From assembly GCA_031771865.1 (NCBI GenBank), contig JASISA010000023.1, positions 62,001 to 126,000 on the forward strand: a stretch of DNA of 64,000 bases. The letters are read 5' to 3'. The notes below the pieces were generated by a model. That model was not told where the DNA came from and made no database searches. It saw only the letters and a list, made by a program, of their open reading frames with translations. A program made the translations under genes and the position numbers. The DNA comes from Nothophaeocryptopus gaeumannii (Eukaryota; Ascomycota; Dothideomycetes; Mycosphaerellales; Mycosphaerellaceae). Below are positions 42,898-55,364 of the stretch, one piece after another (position 1 is the stretch's first letter; every line of letters starts with the position of its first letter).

Positions 42898-44005
42898 TCA
42901 CTTCATTTTCTCTTCTTCTTTCAGTTCCTCAATATCAACCTTCGGACCCCTCGGCATAACAATCTTCTCATCTGGCCCGCCACCACTGACCATCCTTCCC
43001 CTCGCCCTCGAATACCCATACCGATACGCATCAAAATTGACCGTCTTCCTGAAAACCCCTCCATTCGTCCTCTCACTCTCATCCCAATATAATCTCCTCA
43101 ACCATAAATGCAACCTCGGATAATCATGTCTGATCGATTTGAGATTGCATTGGAATATAGTGTGGTAGGCTGTGTCAAAACGAATAAGCGTCGTGTAGAG
43201 TCGAACATCCGCTTCTGTTATGTGTTCGCCGAAGAGGAAAGGTTGGTGACTTGGTTGGGAGAGGTGTTCTTCTAGACGATCAAGGGAGGAGAAGAGCGGG
43301 TATATGTCAGCATCGTAGGCGGATTGGGAGGTTGCGAAACCGCATTTATAGACGCCGTTGTTTATGGTGTTGTATACCCATTCATTCATCTCGTCGATTT
43401 CTTTGCGCAGGTGGGAGGGGTAGAGGCCGCCGCCTGGGTTGTTTGCTTCTTGGAGGTGGGAGGGCAGGAGGGAGTCGAATTCCGAGTAGAACATGCGGAT
43501 GATCTCGCTTGATTCATTGTTGACAATCGTTTCTGTCTTCTTGTCGAAGAGACATGGCACGGTGTATCGTCCGGTGTACTCAGGATCGACCTGTTCGCCA
43601 CCAGGTTAGCAAAGCTCATCCCACCCATCTCCACACACATGCTCGAAACACCACTATACATACCATCGTATAAAGCTGTTTCAAACCCGTGAAGCCATAA
43701 AGCGGATCTTTCCCCTCACTCCCATTCTTCCCCGTAAACGTCCACCCCTCACTCGTCAAATCAAAGTCCGTCGGGATCATCTGAATCACATCTTCCAGTC
43801 CTTTCAACGCTCTCACAATGGAAGTTCGATGAGCCCACGGACATCCATAGTTCATGTACAGGGCATAGCGATCTGTCTCGGAAGGGAACTTGGCACCCGG
43901 TTCGGTGGAGATCCAGTCACGGAAAGCACTGTCTTTGCGGCGGAAATGGCCGTCTTTGTCGGAATGGGCGTGGGCTGATTTGTCGCCGTTGGTGGTGGTC
44001 GTCAT
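42898..44005 (-). CDS. ECM4: Glutathionyl-hydroquinone reductase-like glutathione transferase
   Basis: Exons (minus strand) 44005-43664 and 43590-42898 give 344 residues; the 73-nt intron starts GTATGT and ends ACAG. The catalytic Cys is in NYGCPWAHR (Cys55), typical of ECM4/Xi-class enzymes that reduce glutathionyl-hydroquinones, with PEYTGRYTVPCLFDKKTETI and NNESSEIIRMFY motifs downstream. The start is the ATG giving MTTTTNGDKS; an open frame extends upstream. The C-terminal helical domain is complete. Likely cytosolic stress and xenobiotic handling. Confidence 0.9.
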
Positions 44006-44378
44006 GATGATAGACTGAATCCTGCAGGCTGGACGAAGTGACTCTCTTGGTAGTGTCAAGCCTCGTGTAATCTTCTTGTACTGCTTCTTGAGATGCCCCG
44101 CCTTGTATGATCTGCTATGTCATCGGATGGCAGAGCGGAAAGCTTCCAGCTGCCAGCTGAACTATAGAGTTGTCAATATTTCAATGTGTGATTGATTAGC
44201 ATAGAGCTGACAAACAACACAGCCAACGCATAGTCAGCAAAGGCCTATGATGGGGATGGTGGTGGGGTTCACGAAGACGAGAAGGCAGTAGGCGAAAGCC
44301 TGGATCGCATTTTGTTGGCTGTACACATCTTTTGGTATTCTTTCGCTGTAGTCTTTCGGTCCTCAAAGCAATTCCACT

Positions 44379-46249
44379 CTACCACATGAATCGCTGCGAG
44401 TTCCCTGGCTCAATGGGCCAGCTGAAAGTCCAGTTTAGGAAGATCAATCCAGTCACCGCGTTTATGAACAGGTACCAAAAGGTCTCCAGAACGACGCGGT
44501 AGTCATAGTTGTCCAGTATGGCCTTGGTCGAGGGTGTCCTGGCCACCTTCTTGTCCACGTACTCTTCCACGGCATACATCGGCAGATGAATGCGCCACAT
44601 GATGAAGGGAATGATGCAGTATCTCGGCTCCACCAGTGGAGCAGAGCACAGCGTCAGAGCTGTTGTCATGAGGCTGATGAGGACAAAAGATACCATTGCC
44701 GTACTCTGTCCATCGGGAATGCGCACAGAGCTCTTCGCGGCATCAGACGCGGCGTTGTACTTGAGCGGATCCGTTGTAGCGTCACTGGCCTGTCTCTTCA
44801 AGGTATCTGGACGTGCATTGCTTTCTTCAACCGCGGTGGTAGTACCCCGTGCTGGCGGCTTACCACGGGTTTCGATACAGGCCCAGGCAGTGATAACGTA
44901 GACAGGCGTGATAGCGTATCGGACCCACCAAGGTCGGAGCAGTCGCTTGAAGACGTAGAAGTGATAGTGGCGGTTGTCGGCAAGTAGAAACGGATGAACG
45001 ACCGTGTTGAAGTACACAGTCAGACATGCCAGCGAGAGAAAGACGGCAAGGACCCACACCCTTGGCAGGAAATAGTGCCGACGAAAAATAAGAAGCGCTT
45101 CGAGATTGGCAAATTGGCCAATTCGTGACACCACCATCAATGGCAGCAGCAAGAAGTGAGGTAGTAGCAGCGGCCAAGAGAAGAATGCCAAGAATGGCCA
45201 GATATACAGCATTTGCGGCAGATTGATCGTGGCATTGTGATTGGATTTGTCGCCAAGTACCACGCCTCCGTTCCATACAATGAAGCCGCCAAAGATGCCG
45301 AGTAGAGTGAGATACGGCGCGAGTGCTTGGCCGATCTCGAAAAGCCGCTGTGGCTGCGTGAGCGCTCTTAGAGTGCAGGCGCCGATGGAGATAATCGTGC
45401 GAAAGAAGTCTGTCCATCATCAGCGCATGCTTCAGATCGTCTCAAAAAGAAACAACTCAACTTCGAGGGAAGCGTTTCTAATCGGAGGGTCGTAGATCAC
45501 ACCCATCTTCCAACTCGTCTTTGCGACACTGAAAGTGGTGTCGCCAAAGCCTTCTGCACGCCGATACATCGACTCCTTGACGACTCTATGCCCTTTATCC
45601 AGCTCGATGATGAGGACTATTGCTGCTGGATTGACAGCGACCCAGAAGATGTTTGTCTGTCGAAAGGTCAGGCTAATACAGCCAAGCAAGATCTGTATCA
45701 CGCCCTGAGAGAGTGTTCTCCGCCCCGTCTGTATCGTCTGTAAGAAGTGATAGTAGAACACAGCCCATGATAGCGTTGACGCGATATCGGTGTAGTATAG
45801 ACCGGAGAAGAAGAACAGGGGCGGGAACAGGACCGCATTTAGAGAGCTGTGGCTTGCCAGCAGTCCGCTGATGAAGCCGCTCTGACCATTCGATTTCCGG
45901 CGGACTTGATAGGTCGCTCGCAGCACAAGCAGCAGAGCTACGAGGCATAACGCGTTGATCGCGCGAAGGGCTCCAATGTCGCATCCCAAGCTCGGCCGGA
46001 AGAGAACAGAGAGGAGGTAAAGTCCAGGCGGCGTAGTAATCTTCGGATCCCAGACATCCCAGTGGCCGTCGCAGTACTGCTGTGCTTGTCGAACGTGAAA
46101 GTATTCATCCTGCGAAGAATATGAGAAAAAGCCTGACCTACCTTCTTCCCTCAAGGCAAACATACCAGGTATGGCTCCTTTACGACCTTGTTGACCAAGG
46201 TGAGCCATGTCAGAACCGGCGGCAACAGCGCCGCCACTTCGAAGACCAT
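44379..46249 (-). CDS. ALG10: ALG10 alpha-1,2-glucosyltransferase
   Basis: Exon 1 46249-46166 (MVFEVAALLPPVLTWLTLVN), exon 2 from 46109, exon 3 45409-44379. Adds the last glucose to the dolichol-linked oligosaccharide in the ER. Visible hallmarks are EPYLDEYFHVRQAQQYC, ITTPPGLYLLS, FRQTNIFWV, HPFLLADNRHYHFYVF, VEPRYCIIPF, ETFWYLFINAVTG and a final NSQRFMW; many hydrophobic segments fit a polytopic ER protein. Intron 1 (56 nt, GTATGT, GCAG) is clear. The exon 2/3 join is not. The in-frame choice uses donor 45502 and drops GVIYDPPIRNASLE, which looks like real coding sequence. Keeping it causes a -1 shift. So either the second donor is unusual or there is a one-base error near 45470. Confidence 0.88.
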
Positions 46250-46550
46250 GTCGTATTGATCATGTGTATGTCATGGTCTTCAGAGTCTTCTCTTCATTGA
46301 ATATCAGTCGGAAGAAGCTCCGATGTGCGCGGTGTGAGTTGATGGACACAACCAGGAGCCGCCGTCAATGTTCATGCCAATTTTAGCCTTTGCTTTGCCC
46401 TCATCTAATTGGTGCGCGGCAAGTGCAGGAGCGCGCGTGAAAGTCGCGTCTCATCCCACCTTCAAGTCCCCGCTCTCTTTACTACTCTTCCTCGAGTACA
46501 TACTTCTCTATCGCATTGTAAACAGCGATGCAGATTGCAAGCTATATACA
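46250..46550. promoter_or_regulatory. Shared promoter region of ALG10 and PSF2
   Basis: The two genes start head-to-head 301 bp apart, so the interval holds both promoters. No specific site claimed. Confidence 0.5.
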
Positions 46551-47484
46551 ATGGCCCTCCCACTCCCGCCCGGCCTCACGCCCAATGAAGTCGGCTTTCT
46601 CTGCGAAATGGAACTCGTCACGGTGATCCCCCGCCAAAGACTCGATGCATTGGAGCTGCTAGGAGTGAGTGCGCCCTAGCGAACAACAAAATGGCAGCGT
46701 AAGATGCCTGCAATCAATTCCACAAGCCATCGGACTGACCATCACATGTTCTATGTATAGGGGTCCACACAACGCCTCAACCCTCCCTTCCCTGCCCAAC
46801 TCCCCCTCTGGCTCGCCCTCCTCCTCAAACGCCAAAAACGCGCCAACATTTCTCCCCCACCCTGGCTCTCCATCGCCTCCCTAACCTCAATCCTCGACTT
46901 CGAAAACGACGAGCGACTAGCAGGCGTCTTCTCACCATCTCCGAACCTTCCACCTTCAACCAACACCGCTTTGCCTGGAGAACCATACCTCTCGCCCGAA
47001 AGCCTCGAGTTCTCAACGCCATTTTTGAAGGACAGCTCGACGACGAGAGCGCAAGCAGATGCGTTGCCGTATCATTGGATAGAGATTGCGCACTTGTTGC
47101 TTACGCATGCGAGTGATGATTTTGAAGAGCCGGATACTGTAAGGAGACTCGTGAGGGATTTGCGAGAAGTCCGAATGAGTAAATTCCGGAAAGGTTTCAA
47201 AGCCTTAGGCGCAGGAGCTGGATTGAAAGTGAACGGAGTGGGTGGGATGGAGATTGCGGAAGTGAGAGGCTTTGTTACAGGCGTCGTAGATGGGATGAGG
47301 TGAGTGCACAGATACATATTCTACAAACGAGACGATGATTTATGGGGGATTGGGGCGGACTGACGGGTGAGGCAGGAAAATCAACCGACCTCGCGAAGAG
47401 TCACAGGGAGACCAAGACGCAGAAGGCGGAGATGCTTTTGGAAGCAGCAGCTATGCGGATGAAGACGACGATATGGAACTTTAG
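46551..47484 (+). CDS. PSF2: GINS complex subunit PSF2
   Basis: Exons 46551-46664, 46761-47299 and 47376-47484 give 253 residues. Start MALPLPPGLTPNEVGFLCEM is the typical PSF2 opening; LVTVIPRQRLDALELLGG and PLWLALLLKRQKRANI follow, with the conserved helical part and DTVRRLVRDLREVRMSKFRKG later. The C-terminus is acidic. PSF2 is one of four GINS subunits that join Cdc45 and MCM in the replicative helicase. The two introns (96 and 76 nt) have GTGAGT donors, and the second has an ACTGAC branch site; frames join exactly. Ends with TAG. Confidence 0.93.
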
Positions 47485-48505
47485 ACGCGGGACACATATT
47501 TCCAAGCATTGATGCAATTGACGCGAATCGGTGTAGACGCGACGCGATTCGGTGGAGACAGCCGAGATGTCAGTATCTGCACAAAGCCAACTTGACTCGG
47601 ACGCGGCCAACGCGGCTTACGCAGCGAACGAAAAGGCAAGAAGTTTGAAAGCTGCTTGAAACGATCTTCGTCAGATCTGTCAAGACCTGCGGTTGTTTCA
47701 GAATACAAATTTCAATACATGAAGCCACGTTCCATTAGCCGGGTGGTAGCACAATGCGCGGAAATGGAAGAGAGTAGTTCGATCAGATCGCATTTCCGAT
47801 ACAAACAAAATCTGAGGAAAATGTATTCGTACATATCTCGATACTCTCCAGCCGTGTCATAATACACGTGCGACCCGCACGACATCCCTTTTGTACCACA
47901 GACCGCTCCAGACCCCATTGCCAAAACGGATAGAATGCAACTACCCTTTCGCGGTTACCATCCCAGTAGCATCCCAAACTGGGTAGTGTCCCAAACTGCT
48001 CAGAGCCAGGACCGGTGACTGATAAAAATTGACCCTCACCGGCGGAGAAAGCATGCGATACGTTTTCGGCGATGACACGATGCGCCTCCTCGTTTCTGTT
48101 GGGTGAGTGTGTTGTGGCACAACAGGCTCTTTAAGCATTGACAGTGTCATGACCACCTTAATGTCCGTGACATTGAGATGCTGCATGCTTCAGCGAACGC
48201 GCGGAAAGTATAACCGCGTTTCGGTCTGCAAATCGCAATAGCCTTTCCTTCGCGGATGCCGGGCCGCGAAGTGGATTTGATAGATCCTTGATCAGTTTCC
48301 GTCAAGGCGGGAAGGGTTCTCGCAGATCTGCAGCCTTGCATTCTCTATTGTCATGTTATAGAGCATCCGTGCAGAAGCCGAAGCAGGCGAATAGTCAAAT
48401 GTGGCTTGTGTGCATGGCAGTATGCAGAACTCTGGGAAGGTGACTGCGTCTGATGAGTCTCCTGGCGGGAATCTCCCACTGAATCCCGAGTTGTATCTGA
48501 GCACA
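47485..48505. other. Intergenic region between convergent genes
   Basis: 3' flanks of PSF2 and the mitochondrial L3 gene. Short frames only. No repeat or RNA gene supported. Confidence 0.4.
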
Positions 48506-49432
48506 TCATGCTTCTTCCGGCTCAGACGGTGCTGGAGTTTCTCCAGGTCTGATGAAAGCCGCAATGCCAATAGTTGGATCGACTTCAGGCCAGGGTTTTT
48601 TGATCGCATCTTGTATCCGGACGATGGAGTTCCTCGGTCCAGGTACAGCTCCATGCACAACCACGATGCCGTTCTCCGCGTCAACCTTCATGATCTTCAA
48701 GTTCTGCACAGTGTGGTTCTCACCACCCATACGACCTGCCATCTTCTTGCCAGGAAGGACACGCGATCCACTACCCTGCGACGCACCGGCAGAACCCATT
48801 GCACGGTGCGTGAGCGAGGTACCGTGAGAAGCGGGCTGACCACTGAATCCCCAGCGCTTCATTCCACCAGCAAACCCCATTCCTCGCGTAACACCACGAG
48901 CATCAATGAACTGCCCTTCTTGGAAGAGGTCTGCTGTGATGATGCTGCCAACCTTTGGCAATCCCTCCTCATTCTTCACGCGGAATTCGTGCAGGTGTTT
49001 CTTGATCGGCACGCCTTGTGCTGCGAAGTGACCTCGCTCGGGTCTTGTGACGTTTCGCGCTTCTTTCGTACCATAACCGACTTGAACAGCCCAGTAGCCG
49101 TGAACCTCACGTCGCTTGTGGCTGATGACCTGGCATCTGTCCAGTTGAAGTACTGTGCATGGTTCTCGTTTCGCTGTTGTTGGGTCGTACATGCCAGTCA
49201 TGCCCTTCTTGATGCAGATAGCTCCCGTTCTCAATGGCGATGTATTCTCCTTCCGCAAGAAAGCTGCCTTCTGCGAGGCTTGGAGGATTGGCAGATCTTT
49301 GGCATGATTGTGCTTGTGTAGCTTGCTCGATGGTGCAATTGATCGGATAGTGCGGATGGGTTGGCGCGGTACCGATGGGCAGAGGAACTGAGGCGGGAGC
49401 GCAAATAGGCGCGCGGTCGGCTTAGGAGGCAT
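48506..49432 (-). CDS. MRPL9: Mitochondrial ribosomal protein uL3m
   Basis: 308 residues from ATG 49432; an upstream ATG at 49522 adds 30 residues. The second is preferred because MPPKPTARLFALPPQFLCPSV is a plausible mitochondrial presequence. Family signatures: GAICIKKGMTGMYD, LQLDRCQVISHKR, VGYGTKEARNVTRP, GRVTRGMGFAGGMKRWGFSG-type loop (here VTRGMGFAGGMKRWGFSGQP), HGTSLTHRAMGS and GKKMAGRMGGENHTVQNL. Large-subunit rRNA-binding protein near the peptidyl-transferase centre. No introns seen. Confidence 0.93.
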   Translation of the reverse strand: MPPKPTARLFALPPQFLCPSVPRQPIRTIRSIAPSSKLHKHNHAKDLPILQASQKAAFLRKENTSPLRTGAICIKKGMTGMYDPTTAKREPCTVLQLDRCQVISHKRREVHGYWAVQVGYGTKEARNVTRPERGHFAAQGVPIKKHLHEFRVKNEEGLPKVGSIITADLFQEGQFIDARGVTRGMGFAGGMKRWGFSGQPASHGTSLTHRAMGSAGASQGSGSRVLPGKKMAGRMGGENHTVQNLKIMKVDAENGIVVVHGAVPGPRNSIVRIQDAIKKPWPEVDPTIGIAAFIRPGETPAPSEPEEA

Positions 49433-52129
49433 TGGGTGTTTGACCTGGTTGAGATGGTGGTTGTGAGTTGTACGTCTGGTCAGATGGTGGCTCGGGAGAG
49501 GAAGGAAGACGGAGTAAGGCATCCCCTTTGGGCGGGCTCTGAATTTGATTTAGCGACTGATAAATTTGAAGGCGCCTGAATCAAGATCCCGGTCGGCACC
49601 TTCCGTGGACCTTCCGGTCGAGTTCCTCTCGTTCCTCTCCTCGCCTCGTCTATTCTTCGCTCCATGGCGGGCACCACTCTGTGCAACGTCCGACCGCTTT
49701 GCAAAACACCTCGCTTAGATCGTGTATTCTCGATATGGCACTTCATCTGTATCAGACGCCATCGTCTCCAGTACCGCGTTTGCCAACTGGTCACCGCAGC
49801 AGGAAGTAGCACGACAGAGAGCCCAACACGGTGGAACTCGAGGCTGGCTCCCAACTTCTCCAGACCTGTACGACATGGCGGCGACCTTCGGACACGACTT
49901 TGAATCGACACATCGTCCATGACTGACAATTCGCTTGTGTCTAAACAACCCCATCCTTTCAGTCGCCCTCGTCGGCCTATATATACATTGACAGCATGAG
50001 CATCGAGCTTCGTGCTGCTTCGACTAGGATGCACCCGGGAGATCGAATGTCGCCCCAGGAGACGCATCCGTTGAACATGCGTTTAGCCTTTTCTTCCTGG
50101 ATGGACCCAGCACTGTGGTTATGGCTGTCTGGCTCTTCTGCGGTGCATCATCTGATGCTTTGCGGAGCCTATCGTCTTCATCTTAGAGAGGGTATATTCG
50201 CAACTGATGGACCACAGTTGCTGACGTCCTAACTTGGGTTTGGGCATCAAACGCGACGCATTAGCACTCGTAGAACTATCCACTGTACCCTTATGCCAGG
50301 TTTTTCTCCTCATATACCACCACTCTGGTTTGGCTTTGGATTGCGGGCTATAGTGTCCGTCGTCTGAGTCGATCGATGCGGCTGACATTGCTCTGAGTCT
50401 CCCAACGCAATGATAACGAGATGAGCGGCCCTTTAGGAACTCCTGCCACCAAGCCATCTCTGCCGACTTGTCAAGCGGAGACCGGGGACACAGGACTTCC
50501 TGATGCGAGCAGACGGCGCAGCTCTATCCTTGGCGTCTCTGATGATGTACCTGTCGAGTGTCGGTGCTGTGATCTCTCGCCCATCCCAGCAGCACTCGCA
50601 GGACTCTCCACAAAAGCGGAGCATGCCTGCTGCTGGCATGGCTCCCCTAACGCCGTGCACAGAGGAGATGTTGCACGACTCTCCATCGGACGCACCGTGC
50701 CGTGCCTTGAGTACCATTCTGGCGGTAAGCACACCAGACTCAACGAAAAAGCAAGATGTGGACCACGACGAAACCAGTCAACGCCCCGAGAAACATCTGC
50801 TGCAGTGCGGCGTTCTAGGGTTTGTGCCTTGATCCAGACAGCTTCAAGGCTTGCGCAACACCGGCGCGGGGCGAGTCTGCCGCTTCGCAGGATTTGGGCC
50901 TTCGAAGTTTGACATGGATGAGGAGGGAGCTACGCGCGTGGGCTCGTCAAGCAACACCACGGCGGAACGCATCGGCCTGCTGTGTCTATGAACTCTAAAG
51001 TGCTGGCCTGCTTCTCAGAAAGCTGCCCGCCCCGCCCTTCGAACAGATTGCAGACTGGGCATGATGCCTGTGCAACATGAGCGAGGCGAGATATGCCGCG
51101 TGGAGCGAGTGTGGAGCTCCATAGGAGACAGCGCATGCGCCAGATACCCTTGCAAATGGGCGGCAGCGTTCGTACTCGGAGTGATCACGCACGCTAATGC
51201 TGTTCTATCCCCCCAAAACAGCCCAGCAGCTCTGCGCTTTCCTGCTCGCAGACTGGCGGGTACGAGCAGCGCTGGTTCGCCTGGTGTCAGATGGGACTAT
51301 GTCCTGCAGCGCAGACAGCCTCCGAAGTCAGCTGCCTATTGGGTGCTCTGTCCAGCCTTTTCGTCAACTGTCGTGGTTGCATGCAGGAGGCCGTCACCAA
51401 GGCGCCGTAGGCGCCAGCAGCGAAGGACGGGTGCGGGCTGCAGCAACGATATAGCTCATAGCGCACCAATGGCCACGGGTGGAACTGCTTGTCGCGCCGG
51501 CACGCACCTCCGAACTCTAAATTAGCGCCTAGTGAATTGACGGCCACTCAGATCCTAGCCGCGCGCGGAAGAGCACTGAGCAACATGTGCTGGCCGCCCA
51601 CCTTCTCCTCGTCGTCTATTCGTCTTGGTCTTTCCTTTTGCCGTCTTCTGCGTAACTATACATTCTGGAGTGTCGCCAGATGCACCTTGCGTCACGCTCG
51701 GTAGCCTCGAGCAGATCGGACAGGGCTCTGTTGACCGTGACGGACCGATCGCTGGAATTCAACTCGGCACACCGAGAGCATTGACCCTGCACAGCAACCG
51801 CGCCGCAATCCAACTGTCGCGAAGAGCCTGCCACGGCCGGCGTCGTCGCTCTTTTTTTACTCGTCTGCTCTGGCGAGATCCGTTTTGTTGATGAATGCTC
51901 TCCTCTTCAGGACCACTGTCACCAGGAAGCAACTGTACGAGCTGACTACCTGCGCCTGATAGCCGACTTTAAGCGCCATTCGCGTGGAACCGTGGGACCA
52001 GCAAGCATCATACCGCTGGCAGACGATTGTCTGACTCGTGTTAGGCGCGAAGCGAACTTGCGGTGACGGCCAACCCGGGCGACATCGACATTGTACAACA
52101 GTCCTAGGTACACGGATTCTTCATGCTAT
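49433..52129. other. 2.7-kb interval upstream of the fusion regulator, no supported gene
   Basis: Frames on both strands are under 200 codons and look like random shadows. It may contain a long 5' leader or an upstream exon of the regulator at 52130. No repeat or RNA gene recognised. Confidence 0.35.
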
Positions 52130-54498
52130 ATGACTTATCCCCAGCGTCCGCGGCCCGACAATCTGGAACTGGACTCGCGGGTCGACTCCCCAATGCGAGA
52201 CGAAGTCGGCATCTTGAACAGGTCACCGGTGCATCAGAGTCGTCCAACGAATGGATTGCCAACACCTCGAACAGAGGTGTCTGCATCGGGCTTCACAGCT
52301 GTCAATGGGGATGCTCATCGAACAACCTCATTTCGGCCGGACGACTCTGCTGCAAGGCCATTCCTCCCTGGACCGATAACGCTTCCTCCCGTGGACTTTC
52401 GCAGCAAGATCGGCAGCGGCGAGCATTCATCGATTGTAGGATCATACCAACATCCTCATGGATGGCGTCCGACAGAGCAGCGGATTGCGCCAGATCCAGA
52501 CGCAGAGCGATCAACTAATCACAGCCCAACGCTCAGCAAGCGGAAAAGGGCAGAATCTCCTGCGAGCGGGCCACATAATCACATTCCGCGAAATTCGTCT
52601 CACGCAGAGGACGTGCGACGCGAGAGAGTACACGCCAGTGAGCCTGAATCGCCAAAGCGACGTGTGACTTCTGTCGAACGCCGTGATTCCTCACCCGGAC
52701 GGTCGTACGAGGGTACGCACGACGATTTGGAACCAGCGTCAACTGGAACCTATGTTCGGAAGCAATCGCCCATCTTTCAAAGCAATCGCAGGACTCCACC
52801 TCCTCCGCCGAGACCAGAGGTTGAGGACAGGCTGGCGCAGCAAGTAGCTCAATTCTCTGGCCAAGGCTTACAAGGGCCTTCGGCGAGGGAGCCGGCGAGG
52901 GAGCCGGCCAGAGAGATCGAAAGCTCTCCAGAAGATGACAATGAACAATTGTATTCGCACCCGTACGGACCCGACTCAGCGCCTCTGGTTGACGGCGTGG
53001 ATCCCAAAAAGCGAAAGCGCAACTTCAGCAATCGTACGAAGACTGGCTGTCACACCTGTCGCCAACGTAAAAAGAAATGCGACGAAGCAAAGCCGATTTG
53101 TAACAATTGTGTACGCGGTTCTTTCCAGTGCGGCGGATATGGGCCCAAGCCACCTGGCGGCACGAAGGTGAAAAGTAACGCAATGGTACCTCTTCAAGCA
53201 AAGCAGCACTACCAACCAACACAAGCTGCTAGCCCATACTTCGATGGCGCATTCCAAGAGAGTCAGCAACGATCAGCTCCACCTCCCCAAGAGCGCAATC
53301 CGTACTCCAGGGCTGAAGTCTACGACCGCGTAGACTTCGGCCCGCCGGTGTACCAACGTCACATACCTCCCGTTGATGCTCGGGCGCGTGGCTCGCGCGA
53401 AAGCTGGCCGCATCCGCCTCAGTGGGCCGCTGCGATTCACGAAGCTCCCAATCCGATTCTTGCTGAACGACTACCACCGACGGACTACTCCAACATTCCT
53501 CCTGCTTTCCCGCCACCGCCTCCACCACCGGGGCCGGACCCGTGGCGACATCCTCATGCAGCACCACCGCTTCCTCCGCCACATGGCTATCGACCGCCTA
53601 CTGCCGGAGCACCTACAGTAGTCAGCTCGCGTGAGAGTGTGGGGTCACCTGGAAGCGGCTCGCATCGACCAGCGCCACTCGTGCCACTCAACATGCCAGC
53701 TGGTGCTCAACCGTCTGAGAGGTACAAGATGATCTCTGGACAGCGATACAAGCACTACTCGGATCGCAGCCTGATGGATGATAGGAAGTCTTGCAAGAGG
53801 GCGGTCGAGGCATACAATGATGCGTGCAAAGGCAGCTCGATGATCTCCGCCCCAGAGAGGGAAAGATGTATTGGCGCAATCCTGGACCCTTCCGCTCGGC
53901 CTTTTGAGAGTGGACTCCGATGGGAAGGTCCACGTGGAAGCTCTGGGGCGCATTCGCTGCTCGAGGGCCCTTTCTCGTGCGAGTTTGGATACAACATTCA
54001 TCTTGGCAAGGACGTGTTGATCTCTGCCAATTGTATCATGCAAGATGCCAGCATCATCTACATCGGCGACCGTGTGATCGTGGGACCTAATGTCAAATTC
54101 TACTGTATGACGGCAAGTCTCGATGCAGAGCAGCGTAGAGGAAGTCATGGCGAGTTTACTGCAGGGCCTATTCGCGTGGAAGCGGATGCCTTTATCGGCG
54201 CAGATACCACCATACTGCCGTTCCGAACGATTGGTAAAGGTGCTGTGGTCGGAGCTGGCTCTGTGGTGACAAGAGTAGGCTGACCTCAACTCATGACCTT
54301 TCCAATCGTATTGCTGACTTTCACCAGGACGTGAAACCTTACACCGTTGTCGCCGGCAATCCCGCCAAGCCCATTCGCAAACGCAAGATCACGTCTGGAC
54401 CAGACGCCGACCACCATACCGACGACATTCAAGAGGAGAACGATGAGATGTTGAAAAAGCTACAACGAGGGGAAGTAATACCAAGGCCTGACGATTGA
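52130..54498 (+). CDS. Zn2Cys6 regulator fused to a maltose-acetyltransferase-like domain
   Basis: Exons 52130-54274 and 54328-54498 (53-nt intron) give 771 residues. Residues 1-300 are disordered, rich in Pro, Ser, Arg and Glu, with REPAREPARE repeats. The Zn2Cys6 binuclear cluster (CX2CX6CX6CX2CX6C, CHTCRQRKKKCDEAKPIC ...) lies near 306-333. Residues 340-520 are Pro-rich. A maltose-acetyltransferase N-domain (MISGQRYKHYSDRSLMDDR) follows near 530-575. A left-handed beta-helix with VVAGNPAKPIRKRK at the C-terminus closes the protein. The normal THP active-site motif of such acetyltransferases appears as TAS (about residue 661), so the catalytic His is absent. Likely a DNA-binding regulator with a sugar-binding or scaffold domain. 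The in-frame ATG at 52130 follows an out-of-frame ATG at 52123, so an upstream exon is possible. Confidence 0.82.
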
Positions 54499-54846
54499 TC
54501 GACCGACGCGCTATGAGCCACGAATATGATGGCGGGAAGGATGATGAGCGCTTTCATCTTTGGACTGCCGGATACACCAACCGGCTTATACATAGAACCG
54601 TTAATCCATGGATTCAATTCGAACGTTTTCAGCCACGCTTTCTTTTGTGCGTCGTGCGCCTCTTTCAAAGTGCTTGCAACGTTGAACAGACTCACGCCAT
54701 CAGCGACACCAGATCCTCAGCTCGACAGACGTGAGTGCAGGGCCACGCCTTCGTGTTCGGTACACTCACCGCCCATAAGACGCGTCAGCGATGAAATACG
54801 ACACGATCGAGTCGGAAATGCTCGCATCCAGAAGCCGGTCGGGAGA

Positions 54847-54885
54847 TTTTGATGCCCGATTTTGATGCCCGATTTTGATGCCCGA
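54847..54885. repeat. Three perfect 13-bp tandem repeats
   Basis: TTTTGATGCCCGA occurs three times in a row at 54847-54859, 54860-54872 and 54873-54885. A (GCTC)n-like run follows near 54895-54920. Confidence 0.85.
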
Positions 54886-55364
54886 TTGGATGCCGCGCTC
54901 GCTCGCTCGCTCGCGCGCTCCCCTCCTTCGTATTACAGGGGTCGGGTCGGATCTGACCTACCAAAACCCGAAGCCCTTCCATCTTACTTCTCTCCCAAAC
55001 CAGCAACAGGGACACACCGGACTTGTGCATCTTCAATAGTACGACGTCAGCGTTGAACGGTCAAGAACAAGAGGAGAATATGTTCGCGACGCGCTCGTGA
55101 TGAAGAGGTGGATGGATGGGAAAAGGCGCTTCATCGGCCCAATTTGCCCACCTATCTTTCTCCTGTGGACTGGCGCTTGGCTTGGCTTGCTCTTGGCTTG
55201 GCTTGCGCCGGACATTTGTCCATTGCCCGTCCACGGAATGGCCATCGTGGCGCTATCGAGATACACCACCTGTGCCGACGCAGCCCCTGCAGCCCCTCAT
55301 TCAGGCACTAGCTTCGGGCTTGGCAACTAACTACTGCTTCTGAATTCTCGCACATATTCACAAG

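Noticed and set aside
47724..47810. tRNA-like TAGCCGGGTGGT followed by GTTCGATCAG
   Set aside because: The A box has mismatches and the acceptor arm does not pair.
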